Shown here: one piece after another, positions 16,647 through 24,811 of the stretch
Layout: each line of letters opens with the position of its first letter
Position numbering within the stretch: position 1 is the stretch's first letter
Source: Actinobacteria bacterium OV320
GTDB lineage: Bacteria > Actinomycetota > Actinomycetes > Streptomycetales > Streptomycetaceae
NCBI GenBank assembly: GCA_001298545.1
Contig: LJCX01000027.1
Coordinates: 124,001-188,000, forward strand
Length of the DNA stretch: 64,000 nucleotides
Reading direction: 5' to 3'
Notes under the pieces: generated by a model
What the model saw: only the letters and a program-made list of their open reading frames with translations
What the model was told of the DNA's origin: nothing
Databases searched by the model: none
Translations under genes and position numbers: made by a program

Positions 16647-18071
16647 TCATGCGGGCAGTGCGAAGTCCACGACGTGGAGCGCCGAGGGGGTCGTCCCGCT
16701 CGACTTCTCCTGGTACATGAAGGACAGCACGTTGTCGGCCTTGACGCGCAGTTCGTCGATCACGACCTCGCCGAAGGCGTTGAGGCCGCTGCCGTCGAAG
16801 AGCACGGTCCAGTCCGTGTAGCCGGAGGCCTTGGAGGCACCGGCGATCCGGCCGAAGGGGAAGATCGCGTACGCGTTGTCGTACTTGTCCAGGACCAGCT
16901 TGGTGCGCTGGCTGGAGCCGAGGACGACGGGTATCTCCGTCTTCTGCCAGCTCCCGGAGGAGTTCTTGCGCAGATGGAAGGCGCGGCCGTTGGCGGTGCG
17001 GTCGCTGACGTAGTTGGTGGTGCACTGGCCGAAGCGGCCGGGGACGTAGCTGATGATCGCGTGCGGAAGGCCGGTGGAGCCGGTGGCCTGGCTCTCCTGG
17101 TTCATCAGGGAGTGGTCCGGGTTGAGCGCGTCCACGACGAGTCCGGCGTCCGTGACGGCGACCTTGTCGGAGCCGCCCGTGGTGCCGACGACGGTGCCCG
17201 CGTTGTTCAGCCAGGTGCGGCCGCGGTCGGTGGAGTAGACGTAGCCGGTGTCGTGGTTGGTGATGCCGCCGCTGGAGCACATCACGGCGCCGTTCTGCTC
17301 GCGCCAGGTGAAGAAGGAATGCAGCCGGCCGTTGACGTCGTAGTCCATGCCGTGCAGGTACATGTTGCGGACGGTCGAGGAGCCGTGCTCGCTGGTGTAG
17401 GTGCCGGTCGAGCTGGACCACTCGCCGAGGTTCGTCCAGGTCGAACCGTCGTACTCCGCGAGGGCGTTGCGGCCGTTGCCGGAGATGCCGACCCGGTAGC
17501 TGAGCTGGAGCCTGCCCTCGGGGGTGGCGATGAACTGCGGGTAGGTGAACTGGGTGGTGAGCGCCAGGCCGTCCAGGGTGGTCTGGACGGCGCCGAAGAC
17601 GGTCGACGTCCAGGAGGTGGTCGCCGGGTTGTCCAGGAGTCCGGCGGCCGACTTCACGTAGAAGAAGCCGTCGCTGTGGGAGTCCATGTTGAGGTGCAGG
17701 CGGCCGTCGACCTTCGAGACGCCCATGGAGATGACGTTGTGCGAGTCGCTGGCCTTGAGCTGGTGAGCGAGGGTGACGGTGGACCAGGTGGTGCCGCCGA
17801 GGACGCGGCGGGCGACGACCGCGTTCTTGGTGGAGGTGTACCAGGCGGCGTACTGGTAGCCCTTGTAGGTCAACAGGCCGTTCTTCTGGAACGAGTTGTT
17901 GTTGACCAGGCCGTCGTAGGACACGAAGAACACGGCCGTGGAGTCGAGTTGGGTGGTGGCCTTCTTGGTGACCGAGGGGCCGGGGTCGGCGGCGCGGGCG
18001 GTGCCGGCGGCGAGGACGGGGGACGCCGCGGCACTGAGGAGAGCGCCGGCCAGCAGGGTGCGTCGTCTCAT
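16647..18071 (-). CDS. Tat-exported BNR-repeat beta-propeller, likely rhamnoglycan enzyme
   Basis: 474 aa. Tat signal MRRRTLLAGALLSAAASPVL ending in TARA before ADPG. The mature protein follows the BNR_4 propeller pattern: FVSYDGLVNN, KGYQYAAWYTS, SDSHNVISMGV, DGRLHLNMDSHSDGF, GRLQLSYRVG, LHGMDYDVNGRLHSFFTWR, HAIISYVPGRFG, LDKYDNAYAIFP. Propellers of this kind include enzymes that cut rhamnosyl-glucuronate linkages in arabinogalactan (GH145/PL42 and PL27), which would fit its position in the rhamnose operon; this activity is inferred. ATG at 18071 has GGAG 9 bp upstream; the ATG at 18086 has none. No membrane anchor, so secreted. Confidence 0.8.
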   Translation of the reverse strand: MRRRTLLAGALLSAAASPVLAAGTARAADPGPSVTKKATTQLDSTAVFFVSYDGLVNNNSFQKNGLLTYKGYQYAAWYTSTKNAVVARRVLGGTTWSTVTLAHQLKASDSHNVISMGVSKVDGRLHLNMDSHSDGFFYVKSAAGLLDNPATTSWTSTVFGAVQTTLDGLALTTQFTYPQFIATPEGRLQLSYRVGISGNGRNALAEYDGSTWTNLGEWSSSTGTYTSEHGSSTVRNMYLHGMDYDVNGRLHSFFTWREQNGAVMCSSGGITNHDTGYVYSTDRGRTWLNNAGTVVGTTGGSDKVAVTDAGLVVDALNPDHSLMNQESQATGSTGLPHAIISYVPGRFGQCTTNYVSDRTANGRAFHLRKNSSGSWQKTEIPVVLGSSQRTKLVLDKYDNAYAIFPFGRIAGASKASGYTDWTVLFDGSGLNAFGEVVIDELRVKADNVLSFMYQEKSSGTTPSALHVVDFALPA

Positions 18072-18110
18072 CTCGGGGGACTCCATCGTCTGCGAGAGCG
18101 GGAAGCAGAG

Positions 18111-18160
18111 GGAACAGCGGGGAACAGCGAGGAACAGCGGGGAACAGCCGGGAACGGCGG
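18111..18160. repeat. Five tandem 10-bp repeats
   Basis: Units of GGAACAGCGG (with one-base variants) run head to tail from 18111 to 18160, with a more degenerate unit at 18101-18110. They fill the gap between rhaM and the BNR gene. Function unknown; copy number may vary between strains. Confidence 0.75.
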
Positions 18161-18176
18161 GGAGGGGACGGGGGTG

Positions 18177-18497
18177 TCAGGCGAGGTGGAACACTTCGGT
18201 GAGAGGCTTCATCGCCTCGTCGGGCCGGGCTCCGTCGAGCGACTCGAAGAACGGGGCCATCTCCGCCTGCCAACGGGCGTTGACGTCGGCGGCCTCCATG
18301 CCGGCCTGGGCGGCGGCGAAGTCCTCGGTCTCCAGATAGCCGACGAGCAGGCCGTCGTCTCTCAGGAACAGGGAGTAGTTGTGCCAGCCGGTGGCCGAGA
18401 GAGCTTCGAGCATCTCCGGCCACACGGCGGCATGGCGTTCGCGGTACTCGGCGAGCCGGTCCTGTCGGACCTTGAGCAGGAAACAGACGCGCTGCAT
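18177..18497 (-). CDS. rhaM: L-rhamnose mutarotase
   Basis: 106-aa dimeric alpha/beta-barrel epimerase that interconverts the alpha and beta anomers of L-rhamnose. Family signature: RVCFLLKVRQDRLAEYRERH, VWPEM, GWHNYSLFLRDDGLLVGYLE and a late W-x-AEMAPFF. The conserved His in RERHAAVWPEM and Tyr in NYSLFL fit the active site. Full length for the family. Sits 40 bp after rhaS in the uptake operon and would feed the correct anomer to RhaI. Called RhaU in rhizobia. Confidence 0.95.
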   Translation of the reverse strand: MQRVCFLLKVRQDRLAEYRERHAAVWPEMLEALSATGWHNYSLFLRDDGLLVGYLETEDFAAAQAGMEAADVNARWQAEMAPFFESLDGARPDEAMKPLTEVFHLA

Positions 18498-18537
18498 GAA
18501 GTACCGCTCCTCCGTGGGGGGTTGAGGTGTCCGGCGA

Positions 18538-19620
18538 CTAGAAGTTGAACTGGTCGATGTTCTTGGCGTCGAACACGGTCGGCTTGCCGAGGCTGATCAC
18601 GCCGTCCTTGCCGATGGTGTACGTGGTGCCGCCGGCCTTGAAGGTCTCCCCCTCCGCGCCGGTGATCTGGCCCGAGACCAGCGCCACCGCCGTCTGGGCG
18701 GCCAGCGCGCCGAGCTTCGAGGGGTCCCACAGCTCGAAGGCGTCGACGGTGCCGTTCTTGACGTAGGTGCGCATGTCGTTCGGGGTGCCGAGGCCGGTCA
18801 GCTTGACCTTGCCCTTGTACTTGGAGCCCGACAGGTACTGGGCGGCCGCCTTGATGCCGACCGTGGTCGGGGAGATGATCCCCTTCAGGTTCGGGTACTC
18901 TTGGAGCAGGCCCTGGGTCTGCTGGAAGGACTTCTGGGCGTCGTCGTCGCCGTACGCGACCTTGACGAGCTTGATGTCCTTGTACTTGGCGTCCTTCAGC
19001 TCGTCCTTCATGAAGTCGATCCAGGTGTTCTGGTTCGTCGCGGTCTGCGCGGCGGACAGAATCGCGATCTCGCCCTTGTAGCCGATCTGTTCGGCGAGCA
19101 GCTGCACCTCGGTACGGCCCAGGTCCTCGGCGGACGCCTGCGAGACGAAGGCGTTGCGGCACTCGGGGTTGGTGTCCGAGTCGTAGGTGACGACCTTGAT
19201 CTTGTTGCTCATGGCCTGCTTGAGCGCGGTGCACAGGGCGCCCGGGTCCTGGGCCGACACGGCTATCGCGTCGACCTGCTGCTGGGTCAGCGTGTTGACG
19301 TAGGAGACCTGGCCGGAGGTGTCGGTGCCGCTGTTGGTGCCGACCTCCTTGTAGCTGGAGCCCAGCTCCTTCAGCGCCGCCTCGCCGCCCTTGTCGGAGC
19401 TGGTGAAGTAGGGGTTGTTGACCTGCTTGGGCAGGAAGCCGACGGTCAGGCCCTTCTTGGTGGCCGCGTTCGGGTCGGCCTTGCCGGCCGAGGCGGCGGC
19501 GCCGGTGCTCTCGTTCTTCACGTCCTCCTTGGTCGTGCCGCCGCAGGCGGTGGCGGCGAGCGCGAGGGAAGAGACGGCGGCGAGGGCCGCACAGGCACGA
19601 CGGAGGGATGACTTGCGCAT
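18538..19620 (-). CDS. rhaS: Rhamnose ABC transporter substrate-binding lipoprotein
   Basis: 360 aa. Lipoprotein signal peptide ends LAATACGG. The mature domain is a periplasmic-binding-protein 1 sugar binder (GLTVGFLPKQVNNPYF, VDAIAVSAQDPGALCTAL, VVTYDSD, IISPTTVGIKAAAQYL, FELWDPSKLG), the RhaS type of R. leguminosarum. It would deliver rhamnose at the membrane to RhaP/RhaQ. ATG at 19620 has AAAGGA 8 bp upstream; an adjoining GTG at 19623 is possible. It lies 35 bp after rhaQ. Confidence 0.95.
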   Translation of the reverse strand: MRKSSLRRACAALAAVSSLALAATACGGTTKEDVKNESTGAAASAGKADPNAATKKGLTVGFLPKQVNNPYFTSSDKGGEAALKELGSSYKEVGTNSGTDTSGQVSYVNTLTQQQVDAIAVSAQDPGALCTALKQAMSNKIKVVTYDSDTNPECRNAFVSQASAEDLGRTEVQLLAEQIGYKGEIAILSAAQTATNQNTWIDFMKDELKDAKYKDIKLVKVAYGDDDAQKSFQQTQGLLQEYPNLKGIISPTTVGIKAAAQYLSGSKYKGKVKLTGLGTPNDMRTYVKNGTVDAFELWDPSKLGALAAQTAVALVSGQITGAEGETFKAGGTTYTIGKDGVISLGKPTVFDAKNIDQFNF

Positions 19621-19655
19621 CACGGGGTTCCTTTACGAGGGTGAGCGAAGCGGGG

Positions 19656-20648
19656 TTAAGCCGTCGGAGTCGGGGCCGTGGCTCTACGGCCCGCCCGTGC
19701 GACGGAGATCTGCCGTGCGACCCGGGGGCCGAGCACGGAGACGACGAGCAGGACGCCGGTGACGACGATCTGCGACTGTGCGGAGACGTCCTGGAGGCTC
19801 ATCACGTTCTGCGCGGCGCCGAGCAGGAAGACTCCCGCGATCGCGCCGCCGAGCGTGCCCTTGCCGCCGTCGAAGTCGATACCGCCGAGCAGGACGGCCG
19901 CGATCACGGAGAGTTCGAGGCCGGTGGCGTTGTCGTAGCGGGCGCTGGCGTAGTGCAGGGCCCAGAAGATGCCGGTGAGGGAGGCCAGCAGGCCGGTCAC
20001 CGTGAACAGGATCAGCTTGTGCCGCCTGACCCGGATGCCGGCGAACCGGGCGGCCTCCTCGCTGGCGCCGATCGCGAACAGCGAGCGGCCGAACGGAGTG
20101 GCGTGCAGGACGACCACGGCGATCGCGAGCAGGACGACGAAGGGCAGGAGGGCCTGCGGGAGGAAGGTGTCCCCGAGCCGGCCGGCCGCGAAGTCCAGGT
20201 ACTGGGTGGGGAAGTCGGTGACCGCGTCGGAGCCGAGCACGATCTGCGCGATGCCCCGGTAGGCGGCCATGGTGCCGATGGTGACGGCGAGGGAGGGGAG
20301 CCCGAGGCGGGTCACGAGCAGGCCGTTGACCAGCCCGCACACCACACCGAGCAGCAGGCAGATCGGGATGATCGCCTCGATCGTGAGGCCCTGGTTCCAC
20401 AGGGCGCCCATCACCGCGCCGGACAGCCCGGCGGTGGAGGCGACGGACAGGTCGATCTCGCCGGAGACGACCAGCAGGGTCATCGGCAGCGCGATGAGCG
20501 CGATGGGCAGGGTGTTGCCGATCAGGAACGACAGGTTGAGGGCGTTGCCGAAGCCGTCCACGAAGGAGAACGAGAACAGCAGCAGGACGATCAGGAGGGC
20601 GCCGACGACCGTGTCCCAGCGGACGGCGCGGGTGAGCGACTCAGGCAT
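19656..20648 (-). CDS. rhaQ: Rhamnose ABC transporter permease
   Basis: 330-aa BPD_transp_2-type permease (ribose/RbsC class) with about nine or ten hydrophobic segments and the EAA-like loop region GIRVRRHKLILFTVTG; the signature SGEIDLSVASTAGLSGAVMG lies near residue 62. Forms a heterodimeric channel with RhaP. Its ATG overlaps the rhaP stop by 8 bp (20641-20648), indicating translational coupling. Confidence 0.94.
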   Translation of the reverse strand: MPESLTRAVRWDTVVGALLIVLLLFSFSFVDGFGNALNLSFLIGNTLPIALIALPMTLLVVSGEIDLSVASTAGLSGAVMGALWNQGLTIEAIIPICLLLGVVCGLVNGLLVTRLGLPSLAVTIGTMAAYRGIAQIVLGSDAVTDFPTQYLDFAAGRLGDTFLPQALLPFVVLLAIAVVVLHATPFGRSLFAIGASEEAARFAGIRVRRHKLILFTVTGLLASLTGIFWALHYASARYDNATGLELSVIAAVLLGGIDFDGGKGTLGGAIAGVFLLGAAQNVMSLQDVSAQSQIVVTGVLLVVSVLGPRVARQISVARAGRRATAPTPTA

Positions 20649-21735
20649 GGCCGGCGTCTCCCTTCTTGACGGTGGTCTTCTCGGGGGCGGTGGTGGACCT
20701 GGCCGCGGCCGACTTCTTCTTCAGCGCGGACGCCACCCGCAGGGCGACGACCCGGTCGACCGCGATGGCCAGCAGGAGCAGCACGCCGTTGATGGCGAGC
20801 ACCCAGACCGAGCTGACGCCGAGCGCGGGCAGGACGCTGTTGATGGAGGTGAGCAGCAGCGCGCCGAGGGCCGCGCCGTAGACGCTGCCGGAGCCGCCGG
20901 TGAAGACGACGCCGCCGACCACGACCGCGCTGACGACGGTGAGTTCGTAGCCGTTGCCGGTCCCGGAGTCGACGTTGCCGAACCGGGCCAGGTACATGGC
21001 TCCCGCGAGGCCGGCGAGGCCGCCGCAGAAGGTGTACGCGGCCAGGATCCGCTTGCGGACCGGGATGCCGGCGAGCCGGGCGGCCTCCGGGTTGGAGCCG
21101 AGCGCGTACAGCTCGCGGCCGCTGCCGAAGTGCTTGAGGTAGTACGCGGTGGCGATGAGGACGGCGAGCGCGATGAGCGCCAGCCACGGCACCGCGGACA
21201 GACCGCCGGAGCCGAAGTCCACGAAGGAGTCGGGCAGGTCGGCGGCGGTGATCTGGCGGGAGCCGACCCAGATGGAGTCGATCCCGCGGATGATGTACAG
21301 CGTGCCGAGGGTGACGACGAGGGCGGGCACCTGACCGAGGCTGACCAGCAGGCCGTTGAGGAGCCCGAAGCCGATGCCCAGCAGGATCGCCAGCACGATC
21401 GCGATCACCGGATTGCCGCCGCCCTGCAGATACGTACCGGCGGCGAAGGCGCTGATACCCAGGGTGGAGCCGACCGACAGATCGACGTTGCGGGTGATGA
21501 CGACCAGGGACTGGCCGGTGGCGACCAGCACCAGGATGGTCGCGTTCAGCAGCAGGTCCTTGATGCCCTGCTCGGACAGGAACTCGCTGTTGCCGGCCTG
21601 GGTGACGGCGATCATCACCAGGAAGACGACCAGGATGGCGAGTTCGCGCATCTTGAAGACGCGGTCGACCAGCCGGGTGCCGCTGGACTTCGGCACCTCG
21701 GCGACGGGGGCCTCGGGGGAGGTGGTCACCGTCAT
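20641..21735 (-). CDS. rhaP: Rhamnose ABC transporter permease
   Basis: 364-aa partner permease of the same class: RNVDLSVGSTLGISAFAAG, then LGTLYIIRGI and GIPVRKRILAAYTFCGGLAGLAG. A short N-terminal cytoplasmic tail precedes the first helix (MRELAILVVFLVMIAV) and a Lys/Ala-rich C-terminal tail (LKKKSAAARSTTAPEKTTVK) is unusual but unlikely to matter. ATG at 21735 overlaps the rhaT stop in an ATGA. Confidence 0.94.
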   Translation of the reverse strand: MTVTTSPEAPVAEVPKSSGTRLVDRVFKMRELAILVVFLVMIAVTQAGNSEFLSEQGIKDLLLNATILVLVATGQSLVVITRNVDLSVGSTLGISAFAAGTYLQGGGNPVIAIVLAILLGIGFGLLNGLLVSLGQVPALVVTLGTLYIIRGIDSIWVGSRQITAADLPDSFVDFGSGGLSAVPWLALIALAVLIATAYYLKHFGSGRELYALGSNPEAARLAGIPVRKRILAAYTFCGGLAGLAGAMYLARFGNVDSGTGNGYELTVVSAVVVGGVVFTGGSGSVYGAALGALLLTSINSVLPALGVSSVWVLAINGVLLLLAIAVDRVVALRVASALKKKSAAARSTTAPEKTTVKKGDAGHA

Positions 21736-23249
21736 GCGGCTGCCCTCCCGGTGGCTGCGGCCATCACGGTTTCCTCGGTGGCTTCGGTGCGGGGGATCTC
21801 GGCGGCGAGCCGGCCCTCGTGCATCACCAGCACGCGGTCGGCCATGCCGAGGATCTCGGGCAGGTCGGAGGAGATCATCAGGACGGCGACCCCGTCGGCG
21901 GCCAACTCGCTGAGCAGCCGGTGCACTTCGGCCTTGGTGCCGACGTCGATGCCACGGGTCGGCTCGTCGACGATGAGCACCTTGGGGCCGGTGGCCAGCC
22001 ACTTGGCGAGGACGACCTTCTGCTGGTTCCCGCCGGACAGCGTGTTGACGGTGTCGGCGATCCGGGCGTACTTCACCTGGAGCTTGACCGCCCAGTCGAG
22101 GGAGCGGCTGCGCTCGGCGCCGCGGTCCATCAGGCCGGCCTTCACGGTCGTGCGCAGGCCGGTCAGGCCGATGTTGCGCTCGATGGACATGTCCATCACC
22201 AGGCCCTGGGCGCGCCGGTCCTCGGGGACCAGCGCGAGGCCGGCCGCCATCGCGGTGGAGGGGGCGCCGTTGGTCAGCGTGCGGCCGTCCACGGCGACCT
22301 CCCCGGCGTCCCAGCGGTCGATGCCGAAGACCGCCCGGGCGACCTCCGTACGGCCGGCGCCGACGAGTCCGGCGAGGCCGACGATCTCGCCGCGCCGGAC
22401 CTCGAAGGAGACGTCGGTGAAGACACCCTCGCGGGTCAGCCGGCGAACGCTGAGGGCGACCTCGCCCGGCGTCACGTCCTGCTTGGGGTAGAGCTCGTCG
22501 AGGTCGCGGCCGACCATCCGGCGGACCAGGTCGTCCTCGGTCATGTCCGCCAGCGGCTCGCTGGCGATCCAGGCTCCGTCGCGCAGGGTGGTCACCCGCT
22601 GGCAGATCTCGAAGATCTCCTCCAGCCGGTGCGAGATGAACAGCACCGCCGCGCCCTGCTCACGCAGGGTGCGCACGACGCCGAACAGCCGGGCGACCTC
22701 GCTGCCGGTGAGAGCGGCGGACGGCTCGTCCATGATCAGGACCCGGGCGTCGAAGGAGAGCGCCTTGGCGATCTCGACGATCTGCTGGTCGGCGATGGAC
22801 AGGCCGCGCGCCGGACGGTCGGGGTCGAGCTCGACGCCGAGGCGCCGCATCAGGGCGGCGGTGGCCGCGTGGGTGGCCTTGTGGTCGATGCGGCCGAGGG
22901 CCCGCCGGGGCTGGCGGCCCATGAAGATGTTCTCGGCGATCGACAGGTCGGGGAAGAGCGTGGGCTCCTGGTAGATCACGGCGATGCCGGCGTCGCGGGC
23001 GTCGCCGGGACCGTGGAAGGTGACGGGCTCACCGTCGAGCAGCACCCGACCCGCGTCGGGTCGGTGCACTCCCGCGAGGGCCTTGATGAGCGTGGACTTG
23101 CCCGCGCCGTTCTCGCCGGCGAGGGCGTGCACCTCGCCGGGGAACAGCTCCAGGGAGACGCCCCGCAGGGCGCGAACGGCACCGAAGGACTTGGTTACGT
23201 CCTTCAACGCCAGCACCGGGGCCGGTCCCGCGTCGGACGGGTAGGTCAT
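21732..23249 (-). CDS. rhaT: Rhamnose ABC transporter ATP-binding protein (two NBDs)
   Basis: 505 aa with two fused nucleotide-binding domains as in RbsA/XylG. First NBD: Walker A GENGAGKST, signature LSIADQQ, Walker B VLIMDEPS. Second NBD: degenerate Walker A (GLVGAGRTE), signature LSGGNQQKVVLAKWL and VLIVDEPTRGID. First gene of the leftward uptake operon, with GAGGAG before the ATG at 23249 and a promoter and operator immediately upstream. Not related to the E. coli RhaT symporter despite the shared name. Confidence 0.95.
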   Translation of the reverse strand: MTYPSDAGPAPVLALKDVTKSFGAVRALRGVSLELFPGEVHALAGENGAGKSTLIKALAGVHRPDAGRVLLDGEPVTFHGPGDARDAGIAVIYQEPTLFPDLSIAENIFMGRQPRRALGRIDHKATHAATAALMRRLGVELDPDRPARGLSIADQQIVEIAKALSFDARVLIMDEPSAALTGSEVARLFGVVRTLREQGAAVLFISHRLEEIFEICQRVTTLRDGAWIASEPLADMTEDDLVRRMVGRDLDELYPKQDVTPGEVALSVRRLTREGVFTDVSFEVRRGEIVGLAGLVGAGRTEVARAVFGIDRWDAGEVAVDGRTLTNGAPSTAMAAGLALVPEDRRAQGLVMDMSIERNIGLTGLRTTVKAGLMDRGAERSRSLDWAVKLQVKYARIADTVNTLSGGNQQKVVLAKWLATGPKVLIVDEPTRGIDVGTKAEVHRLLSELAADGVAVLMISSDLPEILGMADRVLVMHEGRLAAEIPRTEATEETVMAAATGRAAA

Positions 23250-23293
23250 GGATGGCTCCTCGACGACGCCCGGGACGTGCCCTCACGGCGTCG

Positions 23294-23305
23294 TGAAAGG
23301 TTTCA
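23294..23305. promoter_or_regulatory. rhaT operator
   Basis: TGAAAGGTTTCA, symmetric apart from the centre. It lies about 8-19 bp after the predicted rhaT transcription start, a repressing position. It closely resembles the site at 23460-23471 on the other side of the divergent region. Confidence 0.6.
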
Positions 23306-23319
23306 ACTGGATTGCCGGG

Positions 23320-23349
23320 ACGTTAGGCATCCGGGCCATGTCACGTCAA
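23320..23349 (-). promoter_or_regulatory. Promoter of the rhaT-led operon
   Basis: On the minus strand, -35 TTGACG (23344-23349) and -10 TAACGT (23320-23325) with an 18-bp spacer. Predicted start near 23313, giving a leader of about 64 nt before rhaT. Confidence 0.55.
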
Positions 23350-23359
23350 TGGGTACGTC

Positions 23360-23374
23360 TCGAAAAGTTTTCGA
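23360..23374. promoter_or_regulatory. Central dyad of the rha divergent region
   Basis: TCGAAAAGTTTTCGA, a perfect odd-length palindrome between the two promoters and upstream of both -35 elements. Could be a third regulator site with a different half-site, or a site for a second regulator. Confidence 0.45.
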
Positions 23375-23423
23375 TAGCCGAAGGTCACGCGGCGGTCACG
23401 GAGAACGAAGCAGGCCGGAGGGC

Positions 23424-23452
23424 TTGACACTCTCCTCGCAGCCTCATAGCTT
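23424..23452 (+). promoter_or_regulatory. Promoter of the rhaI-led operon
   Basis: -35 TTGACA (23424-23429), 17-bp spacer, -10 TAGCTT (23447-23452). Predicted start near 23459, one base before the operator. Confidence 0.65.
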
Positions 23453-23459
23453 CCCGTTC

Positions 23460-23471
23460 TGAATCGTTTCA
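23460..23471. promoter_or_regulatory. rhaI operator
   Basis: TGAATCGTTTCA has the central CG and TGAAA/TTTCA arms of LacI-family operators (one mismatch from the perfect TGAAACGTTTCA). It starts at the predicted +1, so a bound repressor would block initiation. Confidence 0.65.
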
Positions 23472-23510
23472 TCCGGGAGTTGTTCCGGACCGATGTCACA
23501 GGAGCCCGAA

Positions 23511-24671
23511 GTGACCGACCTCGCCGCGGTGAAGGCCGCGCTGAAGACCCAGGCCGTCGAGACGCCGTCGTGGGCGTACGGGAACTCAGGCACCCGTTTC
23601 AAGGTGTTCGCCCAGGAGGGCGTCCCGCGCACCCCGCAGGAGAAGCTGGACGACGCGGCGCAGGTGCATCGCTTCACCGGCGCCGCCCCGACCGTGGCCC
23701 TGCACATCCCGTGGGACAAGGTGGAGGACTACTCCGCACTTGCGAAACATGCCGAGGATCGCGGGGTGAAGCTGGGGGCGATCAACTCCAACACCTTCCA
23801 GGACGACGCCTACAAGCTGGGCAGCATCTGCCACCCGGACTTGGCGGTGCGGCGCAAGGCTCTCGATCATCTGCTCGAATGCGTCGACATCATGGACGCG
23901 ACCGGCTCCGCCGATCTGAAGCTGTGGTTCGCCGACGGCACCAACTATCCCGGCCAGGACGACCTCCGGGAGCGGCAGGACCGGCTCGCCGAGGGCCTCT
24001 CCGCGGTGTACGAGCGGCTCGGGGACGGGCAGCGGATGCTGCTGGAGTACAAGTTCTTCGAGCCCGCCTTCTACTCCACGGACGTGCCGGACTGGGGCAC
24101 GGCGTACGCGCACTGCCTGAAGCTCGGGCCGAAGGCGCAGGTCGTGGTGGACACCGGGCACCACGCGCCCGGCACCAACATCGAGTTCATCGTCGCCACG
24201 CTGCTGCGCGAGGGGAAGCTCGGCGGGTTCGACTTCAACTCACGGTTCTACGCGGACGACGACCTCATGGTGGGCGCCGCCGACCCGTTCCAGCTGTTCC
24301 GGATCATGTACGAGGTCGTGCGCGGCGGCGGGTTCACCTCCGATGTGGCGTTCATGCTCGACCAGTGCCACAACATCGAGGCGAAGATCCCGGCGATCAT
24401 CCGGTCCGTGATGAACGTGCAGGAGGCCACGGCGAAGGCGCTGCTGGTCGACCGGTCGGCGCTGGCCGCAGCACAGGCGTCCGGCGATGTGCTGGAGGCG
24501 AACGCGGTGGTGATGGACGCGTACAACACGGACGTGCGTCCGCTGCTGCGGGAGGTGCGGGAGGAGACGGGGCTGGACCCCGACCCCATGGCCGCGTACC
24601 GGGCGTCCGGGTACGCCGAGAAGATCGTCGCCTCGCGGGTCGGTGGGGAGCAGGCGGGGTGGGGGGCGTAA
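23511..24671 (+). CDS. rhaI: L-rhamnose isomerase
   Basis: 386-aa TIM-barrel isomerase converting L-rhamnose to L-rhamnulose, of the RhaI (Pseudomonas/actinobacterial) class rather than E. coli RhaA. Features: SWAYGNSGTRFKVF, LHIPWDKVEDY, KLWFADGTNYPGQ, EYKFFEPAFYSTDVPDWG (metal-binding Glu), VVVDTGHHAPGTNIEF and FDFNSRFYADDDLMVG. The GTG at 23511 is chosen because CAGGAG lies 6 bp upstream; an in-frame ATG at 23493 would add six residues. First gene of the catabolic operon. Confidence 0.95.
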   Translation: MTDLAAVKAALKTQAVETPSWAYGNSGTRFKVFAQEGVPRTPQEKLDDAAQVHRFTGAAPTVALHIPWDKVEDYSALAKHAEDRGVKLGAINSNTFQDDAYKLGSICHPDLAVRRKALDHLLECVDIMDATGSADLKLWFADGTNYPGQDDLRERQDRLAEGLSAVYERLGDGQRMLLEYKFFEPAFYSTDVPDWGTAYAHCLKLGPKAQVVVDTGHHAPGTNIEFIVATLLREGKLGGFDFNSRFYADDDLMVGAADPFQLFRIMYEVVRGGGFTSDVAFMLDQCHNIEAKIPAIIRSVMNVQEATAKALLVDRSALAAAQASGDVLEANAVVMDAYNTDVRPLLREVREETGLDPDPMAAYRASGYAEKIVASRVGGEQAGWGA

Positions 24672-24775
24672 GCGTCTGCCGTCACCTGTCCGTCGCGGAC
24701 TGCGGGCCCGTTCTGGCTGGTCGCGCCCGCGCGGCGGGAGCCGCATATCGATACAGCCCCGCGCCCCTTGGGACG
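24672..24775. repeat. Streptomyces interspersed intergenic repeat
   Basis: The gap between rhaI and rhaD contains TGTCCGTCGCGGACTGCGGG, then TGGCTGGTCGCGCCC, CGGGAGCCGCATATCGATAC and CCCCGCGCCCCTT. I recall this sequence family as short repeats scattered between genes in many Streptomyces genomes. It is partly palindromic (GTCCGTCGCGGAC) and may form RNA structure inside the operon transcript. Confidence 0.55.
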
Positions 24776-24811
24776 CCCCCCTCGCCCGCGTTCGAGAAGT
24801 AAGGAATCCGC

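Noticed and set aside
16647..18071. BNR propeller as a classical sialidase
   Set aside because: Asp-box repeats and the arginine triad of sialidases are not evident, and the rhamnose-operon context argues for a different sugar.
18101..18160. CRISPR-like array
   Set aside because: Units are only 10 bp and head-to-tail without spacers; no cas genes in the window.
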